This document shows, one piece after another, positions 48,436-58,776 of a DNA stretch of 64,000 nt (its first letter is position 1; every line of letters begins with the position of its first letter). A program made the position numbers and the translations under genes. This DNA is from Vibrio crassostreae (GTDB lineage Bacteria; Pseudomonadota; Gammaproteobacteria; Enterobacterales; Vibrionaceae). A model generated the notes under the pieces. That model had not been told where the DNA came from and did no database searches. It saw nothing but the letters and a program-made list of their open reading frames with translations. Where the stretch lies: contig NZ_AP025476.1 in the NCBI RefSeq assembly GCF_024347415.1, forward strand, positions 62,001 through 126,000. The letters are read 5' to 3'.

Positions 48436-49839
48436 CTAGTACAGTTCTTTGAGTTTACGAGTTAGGGTATTTCTTCCCCATCCCAAAACCTTAGCTGCAT
48501 CCTGTTTATGACCATTAGTATGGTTGAGTGCAGCCTCTAGCAGTATACGTTCAAACTCTGGCAGAGCATAAGTCAGCAGCTCTTTTTCTCCTGAATCAAG
48601 CGCACACTTTGCCCAATTAGCGAGCAGTTGCTGCCAGTTATCCCCAGTTCCTGAGGTTGTCACCACTTTTTCTTCCAACAGCTCTGGTGGCAGGTCTGAA
48701 GGGAGAATTTCGCTGCCGCTCGCCATCACGGTGAGCCAACGACAAATGTTCTCAAGCTGACGCACGTTACCCGGCCAATTGAGTTGGTTGAGTTTCAAAA
48801 TGGTCTCAGGATGCAGTGTCTTCACTTCAACACCGAGCTCTTCGGCGGCGGATGCTAGGAAGTGGTGAGTTAGCTTTTCAATGTCTTGTTTACGTTCGCG
48901 CAGCGCTGGGATATGGATTCGGATAACGTTGAGGCGGTGGAAAAGGTCTTCACGGAAGTCACCTTCATGTACCAAGCGCTCAAGATCTTGGTGGGTTGCC
49001 GCAACGATACGCACGTCAACCTTAACCGCAGAGTGTCCACCTACACGATAGAATTGACCATCAGAAAGTACACGTAACAAGCGAGTCTGAATATCGAGTG
49101 GCATGTCGCCGATCTCATCAAGAAATAGTGTGCCGCCGTTGGCTTGTTCGAAACGTCCTTGGCGAACGCTGTTGGCTCCGGTAAAGGCGCCTTTCTCGTG
49201 GCCAAACAGTTCAGACTCGATCAGATCTTTGGGGATCGCTGCCATGTTCAAAGCAATGAAGGGTTTCTTGGCTCTTGGGCTATGACGATGCAGCGCGTGG
49301 GCAACCAGCTCTTTACCCGTACCCGATTCACCATTGATCAGCACGGATATCGATGAGCGAGACAAACGGCCAATAGCTCGGAAAACCTCCTGCATCGCAG
49401 GTGCTTCGCCGATGATTTCTGGCGCATTGGTGTCTTCAGCGACTTCACTGGCTTGCTCGCGTTTCTGTTCTTGGCTGTGCGCAATCGCTCGTTCTACGAG
49501 AGTCAGTGTCTCATCAATGTCGAACGGCTTTGGTAGATACTCAAAGGCGCCTTTTTGATAAGCATTCACCGCAGCATCGAGGTCTGAGTGCGCGGTCATG
49601 ATGATTACGGGCAGGTCGGGAGAGCGTTGATGAACCTGATGCAACAGCTCAATCCCGTCAATGCCGGGCATACGAATATCAGACACCAATACGTCAGGAG
49701 TCTCGCGTTCAAGCGCAAGTAATACGCTCTCAGCATCAGCAAATGTTTCACACTTTATATCCGCAGATGAAAGTGTTTTCTCTACTACCCAGCGGATAGA
49801 ACTGTCGTCATCGACGACCCAAACGTATCCCTTACTCAT
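48436..49839 (-). CDS. ntrC: Nitrogen regulator NtrC
   Basis: A 467-residue sigma-54 activator. The receiver domain (about 5-120) has phospho-acceptor Asp54 in VSDIRMPG. The AAA+ domain (about 143-380) has Walker A GESGTGKE and GAFTGA (sigma-54 contact), followed by a C-terminal Fis-type helix-turn-helix ([19 protein letters not shown]). Phosphorylated by NtrB when nitrogen is scarce, it activates glnA. It lies 120 bp downstream of ntrB. Confidence 0.97.
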   Translation of the reverse strand: MSKGYVWVVDDDSSIRWVVEKTLSSADIKCETFADAESVLLALERETPDVLVSDIRMPGIDGIELLHQVHQRSPDLPVIIMTAHSDLDAAVNAYQKGAFEYLPKPFDIDETLTLVERAIAHSQEQKREQASEVAEDTNAPEIIGEAPAMQEVFRAIGRLSRSSISVLINGESGTGKELVAHALHRHSPRAKKPFIALNMAAIPKDLIESELFGHEKGAFTGANSVRQGRFEQANGGTLFLDEIGDMPLDIQTRLLRVLSDGQFYRVGGHSAVKVDVRIVAATHQDLERLVHEGDFREDLFHRLNVIRIHIPALRERKQDIEKLTHHFLASAAEELGVEVKTLHPETILKLNQLNWPGNVRQLENICRWLTVMASGSEILPSDLPPELLEEKVVTTSGTGDNWQQLLANWAKCALDSGEKELLTYALPEFERILLEAALNHTNGHKQDAAKVLGWGRNTLTRKLKELY

Positions 49840-49959
49840 AATTCAATTCCTTTGCAGCCAAATCTATTGTGATAATCATTGTTGTTTTTATGATGTCTTA
49901 ATCTTTGTGTTACCGAGTTGAGTCTTCATCTCGCTGTCTAATCGCGAGGTTCTTGTGAC

Positions 49960-51036
49960 CTAAATCGGTAGATAAATCGTGAATGTGGTGTTACCTGGCC
50001 AACTTTCAACATCAATTTTTCCGTTGTGCTGATCGATCAGGTTTTGAGATATCGATAACCCTAAGCCTGTGCCACCCTCTCGTCCGCTAACCATTGGGTA
50101 AAAAAGCGTGTCTTTTAAATCATCGGGGATGCCTGGGCCGTTATCGCTGATCTCAATGCGTGCAGCGAGTTTGTGTCGCTGACCATGAATGTTGGCTTGA
50201 TGCACCGTTCTGGTGCGAATGGTAATTTTGCCCGAATCTTGTGCCTTTAAAATCTGCGCCGCATTGCTCACGATATTGAGCATCGCCTGTTCAACCTGCG
50301 CTGAGTCCATCACTATTGGTGGCAGGCTTGGATCGTAGTCTCGCTCAATCGCCAGTGTGGATCCGGATTCGAGCTCGACCAACTGCCTTACTTTTTCAAG
50401 TATCTGGTGAAGGTTCTCTTCTGACTTGGTTCCCGGCTTCTGTGGACCAAGCAGACGGTCGACCAAGGCTCTTAAGCGGTCGGCTTGTTCAATAATGATC
50501 TGGGTGTATTCATTCAAAGATTGATCAGGGAGCATCTTGCCAAGTAATTGCGCCGCTCCTCTTAAGCCGCCTAGTGGGTTCTTTATCTCATGAGCTAATC
50601 CACGCACCAGCAGCTTAGCCGCTTGCTGTTGTGCGTGTTGGTTAAGCTCTTGGCTGAGTCTTCTTTGCTGGTCTATCTTGCGCATCTCAACCAATAACAG
50701 CGTCTCACGTTGCCAAGAGATTGGGCTAACCGTTACCTCAAGCATCAGAGGGCGGTTATCAACAACAAAGGTCACGTCGCTATCGGTAATGCTTTGGCCA
50801 CTTTGTAGCGGTTGCGTTAGCAATGCCAAATCAAGAGAAGCATGTTGGATAAGCTGACTCAGTGGGTGATCAACAATGCGTCGCGCACTTTGTGAAAAGA
50901 GTTGTTCAGCCGCCGGATTGGCGTATCGCACATAGAGTTGCTCATCGAGCATCAATGTCGAAGTCACCATATTGTCGAGAATGGCGCTGGAAAGATGATG
51001 TGTATCTATGCTGTCGCTTTTGGCTGATCGATTCAC
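49960..51036 (-). CDS. ntrB: Nitrogen sensor kinase NtrB
   Basis: A 358-residue cytoplasmic histidine kinase. A PAS domain (about 15-115) is followed by HisKA with the phospho-acceptor His149 in LAHEIKNPLGGLRG, and an HATPase domain (N box VEQAMLNIVSNAAQI, G1 DNGPGIPDDL, G2 GREGGTGLGL). It phosphorylates NtrC and is switched to phosphatase by PII protein. It has no membrane helix, as expected for NtrB. An NtrC site lies just upstream of it. Confidence 0.96.
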   Translation of the reverse strand: MNRSAKSDSIDTHHLSSAILDNMVTSTLMLDEQLYVRYANPAAEQLFSQSARRIVDHPLSQLIQHASLDLALLTQPLQSGQSITDSDVTFVVDNRPLMLEVTVSPISWQRETLLLVEMRKIDQQRRLSQELNQHAQQQAAKLLVRGLAHEIKNPLGGLRGAAQLLGKMLPDQSLNEYTQIIIEQADRLRALVDRLLGPQKPGTKSEENLHQILEKVRQLVELESGSTLAIERDYDPSLPPIVMDSAQVEQAMLNIVSNAAQILKAQDSGKITIRTRTVHQANIHGQRHKLAARIEISDNGPGIPDDLKDTLFYPMVSGREGGTGLGLSISQNLIDQHNGKIDVESWPGNTTFTIYLPI

Positions 51037-51067
51037 TATTTCGTCCTTGAACTGGTGTTTTTCTCAC

Positions 51068-51084
51068 TGCACCAAAATGGTGCG
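51068..51084. promoter_or_regulatory. NtrC-binding site upstream of ntrB
   Basis: TGCACCAAAATGGTGCG matches the NtrC dyad TGCACN7GTGCA at all but the last base, 32 bp before the ntrB ATG. In E. coli a site at this position represses the ntrBC (glnL) promoter when NtrC is abundant. Confidence 0.8.
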
Positions 51085-51204
51085 TAGCTAAGTTCAAGTA
51101 TGGCGCATATCAACCAGAAGCTAAAGATAATTCATTAGAGTCGCTGAAAGCTGCTTCGATTAGGTGAAAAGTAGAGGTTATTTGGCCTCTTTTAACACAT
51201 TGGC

Positions 51205-51774
51205 CTACTTGAGCGTCGCTCGATGTAAATACACGGTGACTGGACTAGTAGATGCAATAAGCTTGCCGCTTCTATGTGCTTGAATTGCAATGGTGTGAGT
51301 ACCTCGATCGATACCTTTTAATTCCCAGTTAGGTTGGGTTTGAGGAGCGCCATAACGACGGCCATCGAGCATTAATTGTAACTGCTCTCCAATACCAAGT
51401 TTTCGGTTGAGCTCTATCTGAACCGGGATTAACCCACGGTTGCTACGAATCGTTTGGTCATGAACTGGAGTCAACATGGTGAGTACTAATTGAGTGGGAA
51501 CCTCGCGCTCAGTGGTTTCTGTTTCTGCCTGAGTTTTAGCTGGCATTGCCGTTTTAGTTGTAGATGAAGCAGCGGCGTCAACCGGAGTCGAGGCCTCAAA
51601 TTTAGGAGCGGGTGCTGAAGCTTGCACATCTGGCAGGCGAAGGGCCTCGGCATCTTGAGCGCTAGGGTTATCACTAAAGTGGAGCACGCCTTCTTCATCT
51701 ACCCAGGTATATACTGTTTGAGCTGAGCATGAGAGTGCGACTGTTAACCCGATCAGGAACAGTATATTTTTCAT
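51205..51774 (-). CDS. DUF4124 periplasmic protein
   Basis: A 189-residue protein with signal peptide (1-18, ILFLIGLTVALSCSA) and the DUF4124 motif TVYTWVDEEGVLHFSDNPS at about 20-38. A Ala/Thr/Glu-rich linker follows, then a C-terminal beta-rich Ig-like segment (about 105-189, TPVHDQTIRSNRGLIPVQIE). The function is unknown; the gene commonly sits between glnA and ntrB in vibrios. ATG 51774 is chosen because GAGG is 8 nt upstream; the in-frame extension lacks a signal-peptide layout. Confidence 0.82.
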   Translation of the reverse strand: MKNILFLIGLTVALSCSAQTVYTWVDEEGVLHFSDNPSAQDAEALRLPDVQASAPAPKFEASTPVDAAASSTTKTAMPAKTQAETETTEREVPTQLVLTMLTPVHDQTIRSNRGLIPVQIELNRKLGIGEQLQLMLDGRRYGAPQTQPNWELKGIDRGTHTIAIQAHRSGKLIASTSPVTVYLHRATLK

Positions 51775-51900
51775 ATCTTTAGCCTCTTTTTCACCGTTAG
51801 ATGATTTCACGTTTGGCGTTGGTTTTATTGTATTTCGCGCGACAGCCTCTGAGGGCTTTTGTCTAAGGTATGTTACGAGGAGGGGAGCGTCGAGAGAATA

Positions 51901-51929
51901 TAAAAAAGGCCCGCCTGCGAGGCGAGCCT
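51901..51929 (-). terminator. glnA terminator
   Basis: On the minus strand, AGGCTCGCCT / AGGCGGGCCT (one mismatch) with loop CGC, followed by TTTTTTA. It lies 61 bp after the glnA stop. Confidence 0.85.
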
Positions 51930-51989
51930 AATATTTAGTTAGCGATTCTTACAAGGTTGCAGTAAGAAATGGCTTATCTCTACCAGAGA

Positions 51990-53399
51990 TTAAACTGAGT
52001 AGTACAGTTCAAACTCAAGTGGGTGTGTAGCCATGTTCACGCGTTGTACGTCGTCAGATTTCAGAGCGATGTAAGAATCGATGAAGTCGTCAGAGAATAC
52101 GCCGCCAGCTGTTAGGAACTCACGGTCTTCGCTAAGCGCTGCTAGAGCTTCTTGTAGAGATTCTGCAACTGTTGGGATTTCAGCTGCTTCTTCTGCAGGA
52201 AGGTCGTATAGATCTTTATCCATAGCTTCGCCTGGGTGAATCTTGTTCTTGATGCCGTCAAGGCCAGCCATAAGCATTGCTGAGTAGCATAGGTATGGGT
52301 TAGCTGCTGGGTCACCAAAACGTAGCTCGATACGACGTGCTTTAGGGCTTGGTACTACTGGGATACGGATAGAAGCAGAACGGTTACGTGCTGAGTAAGC
52401 AAGCATTACAGGTGCTTCGAAACCAGGTACAAGACGCTTGTACGAGTTAGTTGATGGGTTAGCAAACGCGTTGATTGCACGAGCGTGCTTGATTACACCA
52501 CCGATGTAGTAAAGAGCCATTTCAGATAGGCCGCCGTACTTATCACCAGCAAACAGGTTAACGCCGTCTTTTGCTAGAGATTGGTGAACGTGCATACCAG
52601 AACCGTTATCACCAACTAGTGGCTTAGGCATGAATGTCGCTGTTTTACCAAATGCGTGAGCAACGTTGTGTACAACGTACTTGTAGATTTGAGTTTCATC
52701 AGCTTTCGCTGTTAGCGTGTTGAAGCGAGTAGCGATTTCGTTTTGACCCGCAGTTGCTACTTCGTGGTGGTGAGCTTCAACTACTAGGCCCATCTCTTCC
52801 ATTACTAGACACATTGCTGAACGGATGTCTTGAGATGAATCTACAGGAGCTACTGGGAAGTAACCGCCTTTAACGCCAGGACGGTGACCTTTGTTACCGC
52901 CTTCGAAGTCAGTACCTGTGTTCCAAGCTGCTTCTACGTCATCGATCTTGAAGAAAGAACCAGACATGTCGTTTGAGAACTTAACGTCATCAAATAGGAA
53001 GAACTCTGGCTCTGGACCAACTAGAACTGTGTCTGCGATACCTGTAGAACGTAGGTATTCTTCAGAACGTTTAGCGATAGAGCGTGGGTCACGGTCGTAG
53101 CCTTGCATTGTTGCAGGCTCAAGAATGTCACAACGGATGTTTAGCGTTGCGTCTTCTGTGAATGGGTCCAGTACAGCAGATGCTGCGTCTGGCATCATTA
53201 CCATGTCAGATTCGTTAATGCCTTTCCAACCAGCTACTGAAGAGCCGTCAAACATTTTGCCTTCTTCGAAGAAGTCTGCATCAACTTGGTGAGAAGGAAT
53301 AGAGATATGCTGCTCTTTACCTTTTGTATCAGTAAAACGTAAGTCGATAAATTTAACTTCGTTCTCTTGGATCAGGGATAGTACATTTTCTACTGACAT
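51990..53399 (-). CDS. glnA: Glutamine synthetase, type I
   Basis: A 469-residue GSI-beta enzyme that makes glutamine from glutamate, ammonia and ATP as a dodecamer. Visible are the beta-grasp N-terminus ([18 protein letters not shown]), the latch loop [11 protein letters not shown], the ATP and metal segments ([27 protein letters not shown]) and the adenylylation Tyr in [12 protein letters not shown]. Adenylylation turns it off under nitrogen excess. The gene is expressed from a sigma-54 promoter with upstream NtrC sites. Confidence 0.98.
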   Translation of the reverse strand: MSVENVLSLIQENEVKFIDLRFTDTKGKEQHISIPSHQVDADFFEEGKMFDGSSVAGWKGINESDMVMMPDAASAVLDPFTEDATLNIRCDILEPATMQGYDRDPRSIAKRSEEYLRSTGIADTVLVGPEPEFFLFDDVKFSNDMSGSFFKIDDVEAAWNTGTDFEGGNKGHRPGVKGGYFPVAPVDSSQDIRSAMCLVMEEMGLVVEAHHHEVATAGQNEIATRFNTLTAKADETQIYKYVVHNVAHAFGKTATFMPKPLVGDNGSGMHVHQSLAKDGVNLFAGDKYGGLSEMALYYIGGVIKHARAINAFANPSTNSYKRLVPGFEAPVMLAYSARNRSASIRIPVVPSPKARRIELRFGDPAANPYLCYSAMLMAGLDGIKNKIHPGEAMDKDLYDLPAEEAAEIPTVAESLQEALAALSEDREFLTAGGVFSDDFIDSYIALKSDDVQRVNMATHPLEFELYYSV

Positions 53400-53502
53400 C
53401 TTGGATAACCTCCAGTGTTATTAATTCGGTATTAGCTCGATTCGGTTGAAACTAGCATTGATTAATGTCTCTAAGTGCATTAATCGATGCTGATTTATCT
53501 AT

Positions 53503-53518
53503 AGCCAAAAACGTGCCA
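53503..53518 (-). promoter_or_regulatory. Sigma-54 promoter of glnA
   Basis: On the minus strand TGGCAC-GTTTT-TGGCT matches the sigma-54 consensus TGGCACN5TTGCT at ten of eleven specified positions, with GG and GC 12 bp apart. The start would be near 53491, a 92-nt leader before glnA. Confidence 0.75.
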
Positions 53519-53580
53519 AAAAAATTATTCCATTAATTTCAATGATTTAACTGTTTTTAAGTTTTGCTCAATCTACTTTT

Positions 53581-53647
53581 TGCACCAAAATGATCTCTGA
53601 TTGCACGTTATTGGTGCAATCGGTTGTCTGTGCACCAATATGAGACA
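53581..53647. promoter_or_regulatory. Three NtrC sites upstream of glnA
   Basis: TGCACGTTATTGGTGCA (53602-53618) is a complete NtrC dyad. TGCACCAAAATGATCTC (53581) and TGCACCAATATGAGACA (53631) are half-matches 21 and 29 bp away on either side. They lie about 90-155 bp upstream of the predicted sigma-54 start, the usual enhancer distance. The rest of the 560-bp glnA-typA gap shows no gene. Confidence 0.8.
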
Positions 53648-53961
53648 TAAGCGAGCACCATTCAGCAATGAATTGCCTAAGTTGTCAATCCACTTTTGTT
53701 ATTTAGCGGGAGATTTGACTCGCCACTCGCAGGTGATGCTTTTTTAGAGTCCTACGAATTTGGCTGCTCAACACTGTACTGAATCAAAGTTAAGCGGATA
53801 TGAATCGCTAATAAAGAAAAAAGCCCCGGTTCAGATCACATATTTCTGGGTTTTTGTCTAGAATCTGGTATATTATTGACCGTTTTTTAAATCAAGCTAG
53901 CGGTTATTATCCAAACTTTTGAGATAAGTGACGGCTACTTTTATGAGTGAATCGAGAATCC

Positions 53962-55797
53962 ATGTCTACTCCACAGATTGATAAGTTAAGAAATATCGCG
54001 ATCATCGCGCACGTTGACCACGGTAAAACGACTTTGGTTGATAAACTGCTACAACAGTCAGGCACTCTTGAGTCTCGTGGTGAAGCTGAAGAGCGTGTCA
54101 TGGATTCGAATGACATCGAAAAAGAGCGTGGCATTACCATTCTTGCTAAGAACACAGCAATCAACTGGAATGATTACCGCATCAACATCGTAGATACTCC
54201 GGGACACGCGGACTTCGGTGGTGAAGTTGAGCGTATCATGTCTATGGTTGACTCTGTTCTGCTTATCGTTGACGCAGTTGACGGCCCAATGCCTCAAACT
54301 CGTTTCGTAACGCAAAAAGCATTCGCACACGGTCTTAAGCCAATCGTTGTAATCAACAAGATTGACCGCCCAGGCGCTCGTCCTGATTGGGTTATGGATC
54401 AAGTATTTGACCTTTTCGACAACCTAGGTGCTACTGATGAGCAACTAGACTTCACAGTTGTTTACGCTTCAGCTCTAAACGGCTGGGCAACAATGACTGA
54501 GGGCGAAACTGGCGAGAACATGGAACCATTGTTCCAAGCTGTTGTTGATACAGTAGACGCGCCTGCAGTTGACCTTGACGGTCCACTACAAATGCAAATT
54601 TCGCAACTTGATTACAGCTCTTACGTAGGTGTTATCGGTGTTGCTCGTGTTACTCGTGGTTCTGTTAAGCCAAACCAACAAGTAACTATCGTAAATGCAG
54701 AAGGCAAAAAACGTAACGGTAAAGTAGGTACAGTTCTTGGTTACCTAGGTCTTGACCGTCACGAAGTTGAGCAAGCTAACGCTGGCGACATCATTGCAAT
54801 CACTGGTCTTGGTGAGCTGAAAATTTCAGACACTATCTGTGACGTAAACAATGTTGAAGCAATGACTCCGCTTTCTGTTGATGAACCAACAGTAACAATG
54901 ACGTTCCAAGTAAACACTTCTCCGTTCGCGGGTAAAGAAGGTAAGTTCGTTACTTCACGTAACATCCTTGAGCGTCTAGAGAAAGAACTAGTACACAACG
55001 TTGCACTACGTGTTGAAGAAACTGATAACCCAGATCGTTTCCGTGTTTCAGGTCGTGGTGAACTTCACCTATCTATCCTGATCGAAAACATGCGTCGTGA
55101 AGGTTTCGAGCTAGCTGTATCTCGTCCAGAAGTTATCATCAAGAAAGACGAAGATGGCAACCTAACTGAACCGTTTGAAACTGTGACTATCGACGTGCTT
55201 GAAGAGCACCAAGGTGGCATCATGGAAAACATCGGTCTACGTAAAGGTGAGCTAACTGATATGTCTCCAGATGGCAAAGGCCGTGTTCGCATGGACTTCA
55301 TGATGCCTTCTCGTGGTCTTATCGGTTTCCAAACTGAGTTCCTAACGCTAACGTCTGGTTCTGGTCTTCTTTACCACTCATTTGATCACTACGGTCCTCA
55401 CAAAGGCGGCGTAATTGGTCAACGTAACAACGGTGTTCTAATCTCGAACGCGACTGGTAAAGCTCTGACTTACGCACTATTCAACCTACAAGAACGTGGT
55501 CGTCTATTTGCTGAGCACGCGGATGAAGTATACGAAGGTCAAATCATCGGTATTCATAACCGTTCAAACGACCTAACAGTAAACTGTCTGAAAGGTAAGC
55601 AGCTAACGAACGTTCGTGCATCAGGTACTGATGAAGCACAGGTTCTTTCGCCACCTATCCGTCACACTCTAGAGCAAGCTCTTGAGTTCATCGACGAAGA
55701 CGAACTAGTAGAAGTAACGCCAGTAAGCATTCGTATCCGTAAGAAGCTTCTTACTGAAAACGAACGTAAGCGTGCAGCACGTCCAGCTAAGGCTTAA
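53962..55797 (+). CDS. typA: Translational GTPase TypA (BipA)
   Basis: A 611-residue ribosome-binding GTPase of the EF-G family, needed for growth in cold and other stresses. G motifs are [12 protein letters not shown] (G1), [10 protein letters not shown] (G2), DTPGHADF (G3) and INKIDRPGA (G4). These are followed by EF-G-like domains and the TypA-specific C-terminal domain ([22 protein letters not shown]). ATG 53962 gives the family N-terminus [23 protein letters not shown] 53947 in frame lacks support. It diverges from glnA. Confidence 0.97.
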   Translation: MSTPQIDKLRNIAIIAHVDHGKTTLVDKLLQQSGTLESRGEAEERVMDSNDIEKERGITILAKNTAINWNDYRINIVDTPGHADFGGEVERIMSMVDSVLLIVDAVDGPMPQTRFVTQKAFAHGLKPIVVINKIDRPGARPDWVMDQVFDLFDNLGATDEQLDFTVVYASALNGWATMTEGETGENMEPLFQAVVDTVDAPAVDLDGPLQMQISQLDYSSYVGVIGVARVTRGSVKPNQQVTIVNAEGKKRNGKVGTVLGYLGLDRHEVEQANAGDIIAITGLGELKISDTICDVNNVEAMTPLSVDEPTVTMTFQVNTSPFAGKEGKFVTSRNILERLEKELVHNVALRVEETDNPDRFRVSGRGELHLSILIENMRREGFELAVSRPEVIIKKDEDGNLTEPFETVTIDVLEEHQGGIMENIGLRKGELTDMSPDGKGRVRMDFMMPSRGLIGFQTEFLTLTSGSGLLYHSFDHYGPHKGGVIGQRNNGVLISNATGKALTYALFNLQERGRLFAEHADEVYEGQIIGIHNRSNDLTVNCLKGKQLTNVRASGTDEAQVLSPPIRHTLEQALEFIDEDELVEVTPVSIRIRKKLLTENERKRAARPAKA

Positions 55798-55847
55798 TTG
55801 CCAGCTGACTAGCTTCTAGCTAACAAGCATTTTAGAATAAATAAGAA

Positions 55848-55881
55848 AGCCCTGAGTAGCCTAGCTGCTCGGGGCTTTTGT
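55848..55881 (+). terminator. typA terminator
   Basis: Stem AGCCCTGAGTAGC / GCTGCTCGGGGCT (two G-U pairs), loop CTA, followed by TTTGTTTT. Confidence 0.85.
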
Positions 55882-55957
55882 TTTATATGGCATTAGGATA
55901 GATCGGGTAAACGAGATGCGAGATTCGAAGAGCGTGTTCCATACCTATTCATCGAAT

Positions 55958-56052
55958 CGTCATTCCAGAATCGAGGGACGAGATATCTGGAATCTTTTTA
56001 CGGCATGGAAGAGATTCCCTATCACGCTCGTTCCTCGCTGTAGGGAATGACG
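55958..56052. repeat. 95-bp cloverleaf-type palindromic repeat element
   Basis: Terminal inverted repeats CGTCATTCC and GGAATGACG enclose three internal hairpins: CCAGA/TCTGG, GGAATCT/AGATTCC and CCCTA/TAGGG. It encodes no protein. The layout suggests a small mobile or REP-type repeat, or a structured-RNA terminator. It lies between convergent typA and the AAA ATPase gene. Confidence 0.7.
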
Positions 56053-56129
56053 GTGGTTTGCTTTATGGATGAGCCTATTTCCAAGAGCGCGTTTGATAGT
56101 TGGAAGTCAGAGATTCAAAGAATCACAGT

Positions 56130-56168
56130 CGTCATCCTCAAGAGGGAGGAACGACCGAGTTGGGGATC
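56130..56168. repeat. Partial second copy of the repeat
   Basis: CGTCATCCTCAAGAGGGAGG continuing to GGGGATC resembles the left part of the 95-bp element (CGTCATTCC, then GAGGGACGA, then GGAATC). It abuts the stop codon of the ATPase gene. Confidence 0.5.
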
Positions 56169-56698
56169 TAGCTTTTGATACCTAGGTGGCTTGTAACAAA
56201 TAGAACCCGTTCTTCGACTGACATAAATGGAACCTCGACAACCTCATAACCAAGCTCTTGGTAGACTCTGACTAACGCGTAGTGAATCTCTAGTGCTTCT
56301 TCAAAGGGGTAAGGGCGCACTTCATCTTGAACATAGATCGAAGCCTCTGGGCGGCAGAACAAGACTTGTGAGTGATAGCCTTGGCTTGCTTCTCGGTAAG
56401 TCGCATCTATCTCTAGATTAGCCTGAGCCAAATAGCCACCGATATCTGGAATAGCGCGATCGAGAAATGCAGTTGGGTGCTGCCTCGCTTGCTCTTTCTG
56501 CTCGCTCATTACACCTAAACATAGCTCAGCAAAGCCCGGAAGGTCTAGCCAAGGCAAGATACCGTTTTCCAGCTGACTTTGCTGCTCGATTAACTGGCGA
56601 GAGGACTCAGCAAAGGTTGGGTGACCCGTATCTCCCAAGGCATTAATTAGTGTGGTCTTTCCGGCGCCAGGGCCGCCAGTAATAATGATTGGGTTCAT
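56168..56698 (-). CDS. AAA family ATPase
   Basis: A 176-residue P-loop NTPase, similar to the AAA_28 group. The Walker A motif GGPGAGKTT is at residues 8-16, a possible Walker B is AFLDRAIPD, and an Arg-containing lid segment is around RPEASIYVQDEVRPYPFEEA. It resembles small nucleotide-kinase-like ATPases; the substrate is unknown. Its stop codon is next to a repeat element. It is 30 bp downstream of the DUF2959 gene, so they may be co-transcribed. Confidence 0.8.
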   Translation of the reverse strand: MNPIIITGGPGAGKTTLINALGDTGHPTFAESSRQLIEQQSQLENGILPWLDLPGFAELCLGVMSEQKEQARQHPTAFLDRAIPDIGGYLAQANLEIDATYREASQGYHSQVLFCRPEASIYVQDEVRPYPFEEALEIHYALVRVYQELGYEVVEVPFMSVEERVLFVTSHLGIKS

Positions 56699-56728
56699 AC
56701 GGGCTTATCTAATGCGTTTCTAATGATG

Positions 56729-57370
56729 TTATTTCTGGTTCAGCTGAGCTAGGAACTTATCCGATTCTGCTATTGCAGCATTCATCTGTTTGATCGCGTA
56801 AGCGATGTCTTTTTCTAAGCTCATAAATTCGCCCTGCAGTGAACCCACAGCACTCGCATTGAGGTTGTGCTTGAGATAAAGCGTGTTGTCGCGAAGAGTG
56901 TTGAGTACCGGATCCATTTTCTTCTCAGCTCTTTTCATTGCTGATAGCATGGTTTGGTAAGACGATTTGGTTTCACGCAGCTTTTTCTCACTTGAACGAC
57001 GCAGTGAATCACTGGTGTAGAGATCTAACTCACCCTGCCACTCTTCAAATAGCGCATCGGACACATCTTCAATCGCAGCAATGCGGTCACTGACATTTTG
57101 TGCGGCTTTCTCGCTGTCTTGGTATTTATCATTAATCTTGTTGTACATGTCTTCAAGGTCGCCACCACTGAAGTTAGTCAGGCTGCTGAGTGCTTCAAGT
57201 GCGCTGGTAAACTCTTCCTGAGCATCCTGCTGTGACTCTTTCGCGTCTTCTACTCTGTCGACCATAATGTCACGTTTGTGGTAACCCACTTGCTCCATTG
57301 CGGAGTAATAAGCTGATTGGCATCCAGTAAGAGTAAAAATAGAGAGGACTATAACTATTAAATAAGGCAT
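56729..57370 (-). CDS. DUF2959 lipoprotein
   Basis: A 213-residue predicted lipoprotein. Lipobox LTGC has its Cys at residue 17. Residues after about 25 are helical with coiled-coil character, including MEQVGYHKRDIMVDRVEDAKESQQDA near the N-terminus, the DUF2959 signature. The function is unknown. It diverges from yihY by 42 bp and lies upstream of the AAA ATPase on its strand. Confidence 0.82.
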   Translation of the reverse strand: MPYLIVIVLSIFTLTGCQSAYYSAMEQVGYHKRDIMVDRVEDAKESQQDAQEEFTSALEALSSLTNFSGGDLEDMYNKINDKYQDSEKAAQNVSDRIAAIEDVSDALFEEWQGELDLYTSDSLRRSSEKKLRETKSSYQTMLSAMKRAEKKMDPVLNTLRDNTLYLKHNLNASAVGSLQGEFMSLEKDIAYAIKQMNAAIAESDKFLAQLNQK

Positions 57371-57412
57371 CCTAGTTTCCTATAGTTAAGTAACGGAATA
57401 TTAATTAGGACT

Positions 57413-58354
57413 ATGAACGAGTTACCAGGGAGTTACAAGTTGAAGATAAAAAAGGTCGCCACACTCAGTATTCAGTTTTCTCGCTATCTTTTGGCGCGCA
57501 TGACGCATGATAGAGTCAACGTGAATGCGGGGTACTTGGCGTACATTACCTTGCTCTCAATTGTGCCGATGTTGACGGTTTTGCTCTCTATCTTGTCGTC
57601 ATTCTCAGTCTTTGCTGATGTTGGCGTGGTGATTCAAAATTTCGTCATTACCAACTTTGTTCCAGCATCAGGAGATGCGGTGCACGGTGCTTTGTTAGAG
57701 TTCGTTGCCAATACCGGCAAGATGACGGCGGTAGGTAGTGTGTTCTTATTCATTGCAGCGCTGATGCTGATCTCGAATATTGATAAGAACCTAAACTACA
57801 TCTGGCGAGTAACGGAAAAGCGACGTGCGGTGCTGTCTTTTTCTATGTACTGGATGGTGCTCACGCTTGGACCTATCTTGGTCGGTGCGAGTATTGCTGC
57901 AACGTCTTACGTGACATCATTGAGCTTATTGCAAAATGAGGTGGTGTCTGGTGCCTTTAATACCGTGATTCGCAAACTTCCTTTGATTCTCTCTTTCTTT
58001 GCGTTCTTCGGTCTGTACCTGCTGGTTCCCAACAAAAAGATACACTTTTCTCATGCAGCAGCGGGCTCTCTGGTTGCGGCTCTGTTGTTCGAACTCAGTA
58101 AGAAAGGCTTTGCAGCCTACATTACGCAATTCCCTTCTTACCAGTTGATTTATGGCGCATTAGCGGCAATTCCTATTCTGTTTGTTTGGGTGTATTTGTG
58201 CTGGTTGATCGTGCTGGTGGGGGCTGAGGTGACGGCCGCATTGGGTGAGCAGGAACAGTGGAGTGACTCGAAAGAAATGGTACACTCGTCGGATAAAGAC
58301 AAAATCACAGAGCAAGGAAACAACAGTGATAGCACTGATCCAGAGAGTAAGTGA
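57413..58354 (+). CDS. yihY: YihY/BrkB family inner-membrane protein
   Basis: A 313-residue inner-membrane protein with about six helices between residues 40 and 275. The family signature is [16 protein letters not shown], followed by [10 protein letters not shown] and the C-terminal [19 protein letters not shown]. An acidic cytoplasmic tail of about 35 residues follows. The YihY/BrkB family was once taken for RNase BN; the function is unclear. Its 3' end overlaps dtd by 29 nt. The order yihY-dtd-fabY is as in E. coli. Confidence 0.92.
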   Translation: MNELPGSYKLKIKKVATLSIQFSRYLLARMTHDRVNVNAGYLAYITLLSIVPMLTVLLSILSSFSVFADVGVVIQNFVITNFVPASGDAVHGALLEFVANTGKMTAVGSVFLFIAALMLISNIDKNLNYIWRVTEKRRAVLSFSMYWMVLTLGPILVGASIAATSYVTSLSLLQNEVVSGAFNTVIRKLPLILSFFAFFGLYLLVPNKKIHFSHAAAGSLVAALLFELSKKGFAAYITQFPSYQLIYGALAAIPILFVWVYLCWLIVLVGAEVTAALGEQEQWSDSKEMVHSSDKDKITEQGNNSDSTDPESK

Positions 58355-58760
58355 AGCTGCCGTCCGTGTTGATGGCGAAGTAGTTGGTGAGATTGAGCAA
58401 GGCTTATTGGTTTTGTTAGGCGTAGAAAAAGGTGATGACGAAGCCAAAGCCAAGCGTTTGATGGAACGAGTAACTACTTATCGTGTCTTTGGAGATGAAG
58501 ACGATAAAATGAACCTCAACGTGAAACAGGTAGAAGGTAAGGTATTAGTGGTGTCTCAATTCACTCTGCCAGCCGATACCAAGAAAGGGACACGAGCAGG
58601 GTTTTCTCGTGGTGCTCACCCAGAAGATGCAGAGCGTCTTTACAACTATTTCTCTGACCAATGTGAATCAGTGTTGCCAACGGAACGTGGCCGCTTCGCA
58701 GCCGACATGAAAGTGTCTTTGGTTAATGATGGCCCAGTAACATTCTGGCTGCAGGTTTAG
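58326..58760 (+). CDS. dtd: D-aminoacyl-tRNA deacylase
   Basis: A 144-residue enzyme that removes D-amino acids, and mischarged glycine, from tRNA. Family motifs are [20 protein letters not shown] and the [12 protein letters not shown]-terminus, with the invariant Gly-Pro for chiral proofreading. GTG 58326 is chosen because AAGGAA is 7 nt upstream and the protein then begins [17 protein letters not shown]. It overlaps yihY. Confidence 0.95.
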   Translation: MIALIQRVSEAAVRVDGEVVGEIEQGLLVLLGVEKGDDEAKAKRLMERVTTYRVFGDEDDKMNLNVKQVEGKVLVVSQFTLPADTKKGTRAGFSRGAHPEDAERLYNYFSDQCESVLPTERGRFAADMKVSLVNDGPVTFWLQV

Positions 58761-58776
58761 GCTTAAAGGAATAAGC

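Noticed and set aside
55958..56168. CRISPR-like repeats
   Set aside because: Only one full and one partial unit occur, with no spacers of equal length; the structure is palindromic instead.
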